Source of the DNA: Shewanella sp. TC10
GTDB taxonomy: Bacteria > Pseudomonadota > Gammaproteobacteria > Enterobacterales > Shewanellaceae
DNA length: 40,115 nt
Direction of reading: 5' to 3'
Assembly: GCF_009663145.1 (NCBI RefSeq)
Contig: NZ_VKHR01000049.1
Coordinates: 1 to 40,115 of the forward strand
Part shown: one piece after another, positions 25,461 to 33,182 of the stretch
Layout: each line of letters opens with the position of its first letter
Numbering within the stretch: position 1 is the first letter of the stretch
The notes under the pieces: generated by a model
The model's input: the letters and a program-made list of their open reading frames with translations, nothing else
Told to the model about the DNA's origin: nothing
Databases searched by the model: none
Made by a program: the position numbers and the translations under genes

Positions 25461-25694
25461 TTGAGTTATCCAAGAAGTAGGCTTGATATTATTAATATTT
25501 TTTGCACTCTAATTATCGTAATAACTACATGTATATCTTCTTACTTTAGTTTTCAGTCAGTTCAATTAGCCACAAAGAATTCGCGTATTGCTGAGTCACA
25601 GGAAGATAGAGAGCAACGACAAGAAATGTACCAGTTATTGAAGTTAGCTCATGATGTATATAAAACAAAGCAAGATCAAGAGTCTTCAAACTAA
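25461..25694 (+). CDS. cassette 5: small single-span protein with coiled-coil tail
   Basis: The TTG at 25461 is preceded by ggaga (25450-25454) at good spacing and gives 77 residues; the ATG at 25425 sits in attC4 and is rejected. One transmembrane helix (IINIFCTLIIVITTCISSYF) is followed by a charged, probably coiled-coil tail (ESQEDREQRQEMYQLLKLAHD). Membrane-anchored with a small soluble domain. Not recognised. Confidence 0.6.
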   Translation: MSYPRSRLDIINIFCTLIIVITTCISSYFSFQSVQLATKNSRIAESQEDREQRQEMYQLLKLAHDVYKTKQDQESSN

Positions 25695-25706
25695 TTCAAG
25701 CTATAC

Positions 25707-25807
25707 ATTTAACAAAGCCTTTAAACGGAACAAAAAAACAGCTGGTTATGTTTCGTGCCTCAACAAGTTTAACCAGCTATTTTTGTCCGCTTAAGGCGGC
25801 GTTATAT
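25707..25807 (+). other. attC5
   Basis: R'' atttaac (25707-25713), R' gttatat (25801-25807). The stem includes aaacagctggttatg pairing with aaccagcta and tttaaacggaca-type arms pairing with tgtccgcttaag. Confidence 0.88.
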
Positions 25808-25810
25808 TTT

Positions 25811-26209
25811 ATGAAAACGTTTAGCTCTATGACTCGAAAAAATATCGCAGCAAGTTTGATAGCACCTTTAGCTATAATCCCTGCTATTTTAGTCTTTATG
25901 TTAATAGCCTTCCTATTCAGTAATAATCATAATGCGAAATGGTTCGAGGGCTTAACATTTTTTATAGTGTTAGGTTTATATATGGCTTACCCTATAACTA
26001 TATTTTTCGGTTCCAGTTCGGTACTAGTGTTAAAGTATTTTGATCAATTCACTTTGGTTAATACACTCATTATTGCAGTAATATTGGCTACATTGGTTTC
26101 AGCTGTTCTGGTACCGGTATTTAAAACGTGGATATTTATATCGTATTTATCATTGTCTATTTCTTGTGCCTACTGGTACGTGTTTCACCGAGTCGCCAAT
26201 AAAATATAA
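25811..26209 (+). CDS. cassette 6: multi-spanning membrane protein
   Basis: 132 residues from the ATG at 25811, only 10 bp after the cassette boundary, so any RBS would have to lie in attC5 of the previous cassette; none is obvious. About four transmembrane helices (IAASLIAPLAIIPAILVFML, GLTFFIVLGLYMAYPITIFF, LVNTLIIAVILATLVSAVLV, WIFISYLSLSISCAYWYV). The stop TAA lies inside the R'' of attC6. Not recognised. Confidence 0.65.
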   Translation: MKTFSSMTRKNIAASLIAPLAIIPAILVFMLIAFLFSNNHNAKWFEGLTFFIVLGLYMAYPITIFFGSSSVLVLKYFDQFTLVNTLIIAVILATLVSAVLVPVFKTWIFISYLSLSISCAYWYVFHRVANKI

Positions 26210-26302
26210 CAAGCTGTTCAACAGGACAAATTACAGTTGGCTTTTGCTCCTGCGTCGCTTATTTTAGCCAACAATAATTTGCCCATTAACAGGGCGTTAT
26301 GA
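26204..26302 (+). other. attC6
   Basis: R'' atataac (26204-26210), R' gttatga (26296-26302). The body is very close to attC2 (tttgctcctgcgtcgcttat in both). Confidence 0.9.
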
Positions 26303-26577
26303 GGTGTCATGGATTGCGTAACTATAATTCCCTTTTGTTATTGTCCGGGCTGTTAATTCCTACGTTTTTGCTAATTGCTAAAGCCAGCATGTCACCACTC
26401 ACATTATTGTTATGGCCCACTTGGTTTTTTCTTATCGGTTTGGGCGGGCAAATCAATGGAATAGGTGATTACGTATATATTGGTATTGTTATTTTACTTA
26501 ATGGTGTTTTCTATGTAATTTGTGGGAATATATTGAGGTTTCTTTATTTGAGGTTTGTTGGGTCTCAAGAAAAGTAG
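26299..26577 (+). CDS. cassette 7: small membrane protein starting inside the core site
   Basis: 92 residues. The ATG is part of the core site itself (gttATGa, 26299-26301), so the start codon would be separated from its upstream bases on each recombination. Three hydrophobic segments (LLLLSGLLIPTFLLIAK, LTLLLWPTWFFLIGLG, YVYIGIVILLNGVFYVICG). No RBS seen inside the cassette. Not recognised. Confidence 0.55.
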   Translation: MRCHGLRNYNSLLLLSGLLIPTFLLIAKASMSPLTLLLWPTWFFLIGLGGQINGIGDYVYIGIVILLNGVFYVICGNILRFLYLRFVGSQEK

Positions 26578-26585
26578 CACACACC

Positions 26586-26686
26586 TCATAACAAGACGAT
26601 ACAGGAAAGACTCGTCACGGCTTGCTCGAGTTCGTTCCTCACTGATTGTAGCAAGCCTAAACTCGCTTCTGAACGAGGCGTTATAT
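26586..26686 (+). other. attC7
   Basis: R'' tcataac (26586-26592), R' gttatat (26680-26686). Stem arms include ggcttgct near 26618 with agcaagcc near 26650, and an outer pair around gactcgt and gcttctgaacgagg. Confidence 0.85.
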
Positions 26687-26734
26687 GTATTTTCAGTTTT
26701 GGTGAATATTGCAAATAAAGAGGGAGCTTTAACT

Positions 26735-27021
26735 TTGTTTCATAAACCTAGAAAAATTTATGTTAATAGCTCATTGCTATTACCATTAAAATTATTGCTT
26801 TTTTATTTGCTCTATATGGTTTGATTGATATCTACAATATTCTAGATTCAGGGAACGCAAAAGATCGGTGGGGTAATATCAGCACCTATAAAAGTGAGCC
26901 ATTTAGTTACATCACTACTCTTTTAGTTAGCGTTACTATTTTTAGTGTTGGCTTTGTTTTATGCTTTTGGGGACTTAGTGCTAGTAAAGATAAGCCGCAA
27001 GCTGAAAACGTAGATAAATAA
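26735..27021 (+). pseudogene. cassette 8: two-helix membrane protein with probable frameshift
   Basis: An RBS (agggag, 26721-26726) and a TTG at 26735 open a frame reading FHKPRKIYVNS. After about 26769 the sensible continuation is in another frame, LIAITIKIIAFLFALYGLIDI. It then runs uninterrupted through NILDSGNAKDRWGNIS and a second helix (YITTLLVSVTIFSVGFVLCF) to a stop at 27021. Joining the two frames needs a single-base change near 26768-26770 and gives a protein of about 95 residues. As read, neither frame alone gives a good product: the downstream frame begins mid-helix without a start. A sequencing error would give the same picture. Confidence 0.55.
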
Positions 27022-27024
27022 TAC

Positions 27025-27066
27025 ATATAACAAATAAGGATAGGCCGCGCGTAGCCGCGTCCTTAT
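27025..27066 (+). other. attC8, truncated last site
   Basis: R'' atataac (27025-27031) correctly complements the start of cassette 8. A short stem follows (ataagga near 27034, tccttat near 27060), but no R' GTT core is found where one is expected. The array seems to have been cut here, next to the transposase remnant. Confidence 0.6.
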
Positions 27067-27311
27067 CCCAAGTGTACTCTCAGTTATGAATCATAAGCCC
27101 GAGTGATACCTTTATAGTGTCCTCTATGTTACGGGAGTCCGGCGTAAGAACTTACGCTTTTTCGATGTATGCTGAGCAGTTACATTTTTTACTAGCCGCA
27201 TCGATCCCTTAGTATCGTCAGCTAATTTCCTTATCTCAATTTATCAATACCTTAGCGCCTCCTTATACTTGTATTGTTCCGCATCTTAAGTGTTATTTTT
27301 TACCCTTCCGC
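27067..27311. other. non-coding gap between cassette array and transposase remnant
   Basis: No gene recognised. A small hairpin (gcgtaag aact? region near 27143, cgtaagaacttacg) is visible. This may be the end of the IS91-type element, but I could not identify its terminus. Confidence 0.35.
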
Positions 27312-27978
27312 TTAAACAGTGGCGTTAGCTGTCGTTGTTTTTTGCCTAAAAATGCTTGTCGGTCGCGGATGCACTTTCTCATCCCTTCGTTGCCAGCAAC
27401 CCATAAATACCATCGGTTGTTGGCAACAGGGACAAGGTCGGACTGCTTGAGTTTTAGTGGTGTTTTCGAGCGGCGAAAACACGGTACCAGCAACGGCTAA
27501 CATCAAGCGTATTCGTTGCCGTAGCCTGGCAGCACTTCCTCTGAGTATTCCACTCTCATTGTTAAGAGTCTCTCACTCGCCGTAAGCCTTTCGGCAGCAA
27601 ATGTTGCAGTACCAACCATAGAAATTCGACAGTGGGTAAAGTACGTATTTCAGTGGCTTGGGTTTGGCTATTTTGCCCATGGTTTTCAAGATAGGCGAAG
27701 CTCACTTGGCCATCGATATTGCTGACGATATTTTTATCGGGTAATACGCCACGATAAAGGTATCGCGACAGGTACTTTAGTGCAGACAGCCCTTTGCCAA
27801 CGTGTTGACAGTCAACCACCCACTTGCAGTGAAATCGCTTCACCGAGGCGCAATTCCATACTGTATAAGGTGTGAAAGCACACTTGATATCGAAGCTTAT
27901 GAGTAAGACTAATAACGATAGAGACTTCTGCGGGCGTAAGAATATCAGGCAGTCTATTGATTTGTGGCGGCTTAACAA
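27312..27978 (-). pseudogene. IS91-family (Y2) transposase remnant
   Basis: The frame 27978-27562 contains KWVVDCQHVGKGLSALKYLS and RYLYRGVLPDKNIVS, with the paired tyrosines spaced Y-x3-Y typical of IS91 Y2 transposases, then RTLPTVEFLWLVLQHLLPKG and LRRVRD before a stop. The C-terminus continues in another frame (GILRGSAARLRQRIRLMLAVAG) and ends with a zinc-binding CPCC motif. The first 50 residues of the upper frame do not match the family, and the N-terminal zinc region is absent. It is a decayed, inactive copy with at least one frameshift. Confidence 0.75.
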
Positions 27979-28029
27979 TAAATATTAAGCCACTGCCAGT
28001 GCTGGGTCAGGACATGTCGATAGACCTAT

Positions 28030-28197
28030 TTACAAGTAATTGAGCAACCCATTACGGTCAAGTTTCACGGTGCTCCATGAATGTGACTCAATCAAACTGG
28101 CAAAGTAGCGCTTCAAATCATCGATTGAAAGGTTATCAGGATATGCATCGAAATCAGCACTAATACGCCTGATAGCGCAGCTTCGTTCAACAAGAGC
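28030..28197 (-). pseudogene. tyrosine recombinase N-terminal fragment
   Basis: 56 codons on the minus strand, ending at 28030, with no start: ALVERSCAIRRISADFDAYP, then DNLSIDDLKRYFASLIES, then WSTVKLDRNGLLNYL. This resembles the SAM-like N-terminal domain of the tyrosine recombinases that accompany IS91-type transposases. The catalytic domain is missing. It is placed upstream of the transposase remnant on the same strand, the order expected for such an element. Confidence 0.55.
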
Positions 28198-28780
28198 ATT
28201 AATGATAAATCACAATCAATACGAATTATCGTACAGCTTATAATCTGCATATTAGTTCTGAACTGTAATTTCATTACATCATCTATTGGTAATACTTTCG
28301 CAAACAAATTGGTAATAACACCTTGTAAATTTGGAATAGAGCTGAGTCACTGACTTAGTTTGTTCTGTTATTTGGTAATGTTGTCATACCCATTGGTAGT
28401 GAATATAAAAACTATTCAACAATAATAGCTCGAGTTTTCTTTAAGTTATTGTTTATCAATTTATTTTTATTGTGTAAAAAATGCATCAAGCCACTACGTT
28501 AGTCTTTTTAATGTCATTGTTACTACCAATTTTTGTTTTTGGTAATGCTTGCGGCACTATTTTGGTTGACAATGATGTGTTGTGGTGGTTATATTTTGTT
28601 TAATAAAAAGTTACAGATGTGAGTAGATTGTTAAGTATGTGGTTGTGTTGGGTAGGGTGCGTGTGATTCTGTGCGTAACAATTAGTCATAGCTCTTTGAG
28701 CATATACAACAAAGAGATCGTAAATTATTAAGGATTCCAATATCAACACATATAACTCTTACCGACATATTCAAAAGAAA
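28198..28780. promoter_or_regulatory. 583-bp region upstream of the alginate lyase with repeated TTGGTA motifs
   Basis: No convincing gene. TTGGTAAT occurs at 28286-28293, 28309-28316, 28372-28379 and 28539-28546, a variant TTGGTAGT at 28393-28400, and the opposite half TACCAAT at 28524-28530. The first pair is 23 bp apart, the same spacing as the pair in front of the receptor at 10505. This is probably the control region of the alginate locus. Confidence 0.55.
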
Positions 28781-29770
28781 ATGTGTGACGTTTTCACTGT
28801 GCTAGTTTTTGCTTTAGCTGTTTTTAGCGCATCACTCAATGCTCAGGAAATTGAGGAGAATACGCTTATTCCTAAGTCACACACTAGCCTTGCTGAAGGT
28901 GTTTTACTGGGGGATTTGTCAACACTCGATCCGCTTAAAAAGCCAGGTGAAAATTTTGACTTACTCGATTGGTCGTTAACGTTGCCAACCGATCTCAACG
29001 AAGATAAAAAAGCGGATACCGTCTATGAGAAATCATTAGGTAAAGGCTTTAACTTAAAGCCATTTTTTTATACAGCAGATGATGGTGGCTTGGTATTCGC
29101 TTGCCCAAACGTAGGTGCCAAGACCTCAAAAAATACAAAATATGCGAGAACCGAACTACGCGAAATGCTACGTAGAGGTAATGTTCGAATTAAAACCCGT
29201 GGCCTGACTAAAAATAACTGGGTTTTCAGCAATGCGCATGGATCGGCGAAAGCTAAGTCTGGGGGTGTTGAAGGCAGTTTGGAAGGGACCTTGGCAATAA
29301 ACCGAGTATCTACCACAGGTGATAAAAAAAAGGTTGGACGCGTGGTCATCGGGCAAATTCACGCGACGGATGACGAACCTATCCGTTTATATTACCGAAA
29401 ATTACCAGCCAACTCGAAAGGGGCTATTTATTTTGCCCATGAAATCAATGATGGTGATGATATTTGGATAAATATGATTGGCTCACGTTCACATACTTTG
29501 TCAGACCCTGATGACGGCATCGCCTTAAACGAAAAATTCTCTTATAAAATTTCAGTCGAAGATGAAGTGTTGTTCGTCACTATAATCAGGGAAGGTAAGC
29601 CTAATATTACTAAGTACTACGATATGAAAGATAGTGGTTACAGTGCTAGTAACCAGTATATGTACTTTAAAGCGGGTGTTTATAACCAAAACAATGGCGG
29701 CGCCGAAGGTGATTATGTGCAAGCCACTTTTTATCATATCCACAACATGCATAAAGGTTATAAGTTTTAG
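28781..29770 (+). CDS. PL7 alginate lyase
   Basis: 329 residues as read. All three PL7 signatures are present: RTELR (123-127), QIH (192-194) and YFKAGVYNQ (295-303). These supply the catalytic Gln192, His194 and Tyr301 and the substrate-binding Arg. QIH rather than QVH usually goes with activity on polyguluronate or mixed blocks. It cleaves alginate by beta-elimination, outside the cell or in the periplasm; the N-terminus is signal-like (VFTVLVFALAVFSASLNAQ). Start problem: the ATG at 28781 has no RBS and no positive n-region. An aagga (28730-28734) and an open frame extend upstream to about 28742, where the codon is ATC. Next gene is the TonB receptor at 30080. Confidence 0.92.
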   Translation: MCDVFTVLVFALAVFSASLNAQEIEENTLIPKSHTSLAEGVLLGDLSTLDPLKKPGENFDLLDWSLTLPTDLNEDKKADTVYEKSLGKGFNLKPFFYTADDGGLVFACPNVGAKTSKNTKYARTELREMLRRGNVRIKTRGLTKNNWVFSNAHGSAKAKSGGVEGSLEGTLAINRVSTTGDKKKVGRVVIGQIHATDDEPIRLYYRKLPANSKGAIYFAHEINDGDDIWINMIGSRSHTLSDPDDGIALNEKFSYKISVEDEVLFVTIIREGKPNITKYYDMKDSGYSASNQYMYFKAGVYNQNNGGAEGDYVQATFYHIHNMHKGYKF

Positions 29771-30079
29771 CGCAGTTAACACATCAATTTAAAATTCGTA
29801 ACTCGTAATTCGTAACTACAATTATTGGTTATATTTTTATTTAAATTAATAGGTTAAAACTTTTGTTTGGGTTTCGTCTGTTGAAATTAATAACTCTAAT
29901 TTAAATATAAGAATTTAATGGCAGTAACCTGATTGCAATAATAAATATAAGAACTTAATGGCAGTAATCTGCTTGCAATAATAAATATAAGAATTTAATG
30001 GCAGTAACCTGCTAGCAATAAAAAATATACCAATATATGGCATTAACATGCTTATTAAAATACTAAGGGGAAGTAAGGT
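29771..30079. other. intergenic region between lyase and receptor
   Basis: About 310 bp without a gene. It contains the 40-bp tandem repeats (29901-30060) and, at about 29792-29817, a small direct repeat of attcgtaact. Confidence 0.6.
29901..30060. repeat. 40-bp tandem repeats upstream of alginate-locus TonB receptor
   Basis: Three consecutive units starting at 29901, 29941 and 29981 share taaatataagaatttaatgg followed by cagtaacctgcttgcaata, with only a few differences. A fourth unit from 30021 is degenerate (catatatggcattaacatgc-like). The period is exactly 40 bp with no spacers. The last unit ends about 20 bp before the receptor start. Confidence 0.85.
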
Positions 30080-33000
30080 ATGTCGACGAAAATAAGTAAA
30101 AAAACAAAACCCATCCATAAAATAGGGAAGTTCAAGCTTTCACCTATAGCAAAATGGATGAAGCTTGCTGCATTTACTTCTGTAACCAGTTCTTTTGCAT
30201 TTTCGGCATTAGCACAAGAAGCAGAAACTGAAAATCTAGATAAAGTTGATAATGATATAGAAGTTGTTGTAGTTACTGGCACACGTAGAACAATTCAAGA
30301 CCAAATTGCAATAAAGCGTGACTCTACCACGGTTGTTGACGGTTTATCTGCTTCAGATATTGGTGATTTACCTGCACTTTCAATTGGTGAGGCGCTAGAA
30401 ACATTAACGGGTGCATCATCTCACCGTGAAAATGGTGGTGCTACTGAAATCAGTATTCGTGGTTTAGGCCCATTCTTAAGTGCCACTAACATCAATGGCC
30501 GTGAAGCGACCAATGGTAGTGGTGACCGTTCAGTTAACTTTTCTCAGTTCCCATCAGAGTTGATGCAGAAAGTAGCTATTTATAAAACACAAGACGCTTC
30601 CATGATTGAAGGTGGGGTTGCCGGTGTTATTACCCTGGAGACACTTAAGCCTTTAGATTTTGGTAAGCAACGTTTTCAGGCTGAAGTGAAAGCTAACTAC
30701 AACCCAGACCAAGCAAACGTTGAAAATTCACTTCAAGATGATTTGGGCTACCGTGGAACACTAAGTTATGTTGATCAATTTGAGTTTGATAACGGTCAAG
30801 CATTTGGTTTGAGTGTGGGTTTTCAGCGTCAAGATATTAGCCAGCCAGAAGCTGAATATAGAAGCTCAAGCCCAACGGGTTCATCTTTGTGGGCATGTTT
30901 GAATGATCCAACCGATACCAATACAGGCTTTTTCCGCAGTGAAGCGGGCGATTGTGAGGATGAAATTGTTGGCTCGAATAACCAAGGTTATAATAATAAT
31001 GTTGATCCAGATACTGGTCTTGCAGTAGATGATGGCAGAGAATACGCATGGACTGGCTCAAGCCGAAGCTTCCGTCAAAATGAAACATCTGATGAAAGAG
31101 ACGCTTTATTCTTTGCTCTACAATACCAACCCTCAAATAAATGGGATATCAATTTTGACGCGCAAATTTCAGATCGTACCCAAGCAGAAGCGCGTCATGA
31201 TTTAATTTTCTTACAAAAGCGCGTTACACCGGGTGTAACGGGACAAAATCTGATCACAAACGATGTTGGCGGTATTCTACATTGGGAAGGTGAAGAACGT
31301 ATTGAATCTGCGGGCGAGCAATTTTCGCGTGAAGAAAATTATCGTGGATATGGCTTGAACGTTGAACATTTTTTCTCTGATGATCTAAAGATTAGTCTTG
31401 ACCTTGGCTATTCTAAAACTAGCCGTGAAGAACTACAAATAACAAACCGAGGAAGAACGAGCTCTCGTCCTTTCTTTTCTTGGGATTTAGGTGAACATAT
31501 TCCTCATTTCACAGTGACTGATTTTGATGTGACTGATATTTCCAATTTTACTGATAGCCTTCGTACTCGTATCGACAGAGAAAATGTCCGCGACAACGAA
31601 ATTATGGGGGCACGCCTTGATATTGATTATATTCTAGACGGTGATTTTTTCAGTAGCGTTCAAGCTGGTGTTCGTGTTTCTGAGCTAACGTTTGTTCAAT
31701 TTGGTGGCACGAACGGTAATGGCTCAAGAACGACATATAATTTAGATGAATCTGCAACATCGGCCATCGATGTACTTGAAGGTTGCCAAATAGCCTTCCC
31801 TGAGACTGATTTTTTATCTAGTGTTTCCGACGGTGATATTATCACCCATGTTGACAGTTCAGGTAATGTTGTAGAGAGCGGTACAGGCGCTTCATGGGCA
31901 ACTTACAATAACGAGTGTTTCTCTCAAGCAGTAGCAGCATCACAAGGCGGCGAATTCGCATACCCAGAGGTTACATACGAGAATGCGGGTACTATTGACG
32001 TAACAGAAGAAACTACCTCTGCTTACGCCATGCTTAATTACGACACTGAAATGTTTGGTAAATTTATTCGTGGTAACTTTGGTGTTCGTGTAGTGAACTC
32101 AGACATTACCTCTATTGGCTTTAGAGAAGGTTTCGACGTTGTCACTGATCCGGCGACAGGTATCGTCGAATTAGTACCAGACGGAAGTATTGAAAAGATT
32201 GTTGGTGGTGGTGATTACACTGAAGTACTACCAAGCTTTAACTTAGTCGTTGATTATAGTGACGATATTCTCCTAAGGGCCGGTATTTACCGAGGTATGT
32301 CACGTGCAGATCCATCTGATCTAGGTTATAGCCGCACATTCGTAACCGATGACTCGGATGACCCTGAATCAGTTGAAGATTTGTTGGTTGGTGTTAATGG
32401 TTCAGGTAATCCTGATCTTCAGCCATTAATGTCATGGAACTATGACGCAGCTTTTGAATGGTATCCAAGCGATGACTCTATGGTAGCGTTAGGTGTTTAC
32501 TACAAGCAATTCAATGGCGGTTACCAACAGCAAACACAGTTAGAGAATTTTATCGTTGACGGTGTGGAAGTTTCTTTACCTATTACTAATTCAGTCACTA
32601 CTGACGAAAATAGTGACCTTTATGGTTTTGAAGCGACATTCTCGTATCGTTGGGATTTAGGCATTGGTGTGAAGCTTGGTTATAACTATGCAGATACAAC
32701 CTATGAGTTTGAAGATAGTAACTACGGTAGTACCTTTACTACTGATTTAGATGGTGTTGCTATTCAGGATACCGTAGGTATTGTTCCTCCTGCCTCAGTA
32801 CCTGGGTTTTCTGAGCATGTATTCAATGGACAGGTTTACTATCAAATAGGCGGTTTTGATACTGCTCTTATCTACAAGTATCGTAGTGAATACTTCCAAC
32901 CATACACTTCTAACGGCACAAGACTGCGTTATGTTGATGAGGCAGGTATTTGGGAAGCTCGTGCAGCTTACAAAATCAATCAACACGTTCGTATTAAAGT

Positions 33001-33118
33001 TTCAGCAATTAACTTGTTCAGTGAGCCTCGCAGTGATGACTTCTATACCCAAGGTAACTTAGGTCAAGTAAGTGATTACGGTCCTCGCCTGTTCGCAGGT
33101 GTCAGCTTTAAGTACTAG
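30080..33118 (+). CDS. TonB-dependent receptor of the alginate locus
   Basis: 1012 residues. A long basic N-terminal extension precedes the signal peptide (cleavage about residue 45, AFSALA-QE). A TonB box (EVVVVTGTRR) follows, then a plug (SIGEALETLTGASSHREN, ISIRGLGPFLSATNINGRE, IEGGVAGVITLET) and a barrel ending in an aromatic residue (AGVSFKY). It belongs to the large TonB-Xanth-Caul type used for oligosaccharides. Placed after a PL7 lyase, it most likely takes up alginate oligosaccharides; this is inference from context. A gggga-type RBS (aggggaag) precedes the ATG. The lipoprotein gene follows after 64 bp. Confidence 0.9.
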   Translation: MSTKISKKTKPIHKIGKFKLSPIAKWMKLAAFTSVTSSFAFSALAQEAETENLDKVDNDIEVVVVTGTRRTIQDQIAIKRDSTTVVDGLSASDIGDLPALSIGEALETLTGASSHRENGGATEISIRGLGPFLSATNINGREATNGSGDRSVNFSQFPSELMQKVAIYKTQDASMIEGGVAGVITLETLKPLDFGKQRFQAEVKANYNPDQANVENSLQDDLGYRGTLSYVDQFEFDNGQAFGLSVGFQRQDISQPEAEYRSSSPTGSSLWACLNDPTDTNTGFFRSEAGDCEDEIVGSNNQGYNNNVDPDTGLAVDDGREYAWTGSSRSFRQNETSDERDALFFALQYQPSNKWDINFDAQISDRTQAEARHDLIFLQKRVTPGVTGQNLITNDVGGILHWEGEERIESAGEQFSREENYRGYGLNVEHFFSDDLKISLDLGYSKTSREELQITNRGRTSSRPFFSWDLGEHIPHFTVTDFDVTDISNFTDSLRTRIDRENVRDNEIMGARLDIDYILDGDFFSSVQAGVRVSELTFVQFGGTNGNGSRTTYNLDESATSAIDVLEGCQIAFPETDFLSSVSDGDIITHVDSSGNVVESGTGASWATYNNECFSQAVAASQGGEFAYPEVTYENAGTIDVTEETTSAYAMLNYDTEMFGKFIRGNFGVRVVNSDITSIGFREGFDVVTDPATGIVELVPDGSIEKIVGGGDYTEVLPSFNLVVDYSDDILLRAGIYRGMSRADPSDLGYSRTFVTDDSDDPESVEDLLVGVNGSGNPDLQPLMSWNYDAAFEWYPSDDSMVALGVYYKQFNGGYQQQTQLENFIVDGVEVSLPITNSVTTDENSDLYGFEATFSYRWDLGIGVKLGYNYADTTYEFEDSNYGSTFTTDLDGVAIQDTVGIVPPASVPGFSEHVFNGQVYYQIGGFDTALIYKYRSEYFQPYTSNGTRLRYVDEAGIWEARAAYKINQHVRIKVSAINLFSEPRSDDFYTQGNLGQVSDYGPRLFAGVSFKY

Positions 33119-33182
33119 CCAAGTCTAGTACTTAAATAAAACAAGCTAAATTTGGAAAAAGAATCTTTTTGGAGTCATAAAA

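Larger units (their letters stand above)
23579..27066 (+). other. integron cassette array (8 cassettes)
   Basis: Eight consecutive units begin with GTT core sites at 23579, 24036, 24532, 24921, 25431, 25801, 26296 and 26680. In every unit the R'' box at the 3' end is the reverse complement of the core at that same unit's 5' end: gttatgt/acataac, gttaggt/acctaac, gttatat/atataac, gttaggt/acctaac, gttaaat/atttaac, gttatat/atataac, gttatga/tcataac, gttatat/atataac. This is the signature of cassettes that circularise. All ORFs point away from intI. Confidence 0.92.

Noticed and set aside
28113..28307. 64-residue minus-strand frame upstream of the recombinase fragment
   Set aside because: It overlaps the recombinase fragment in another frame and has no recognisable sequence.
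29901..30060. CRISPR-like array
   Set aside because: The 40-bp units are contiguous with no variable spacers and no cas genes nearby.
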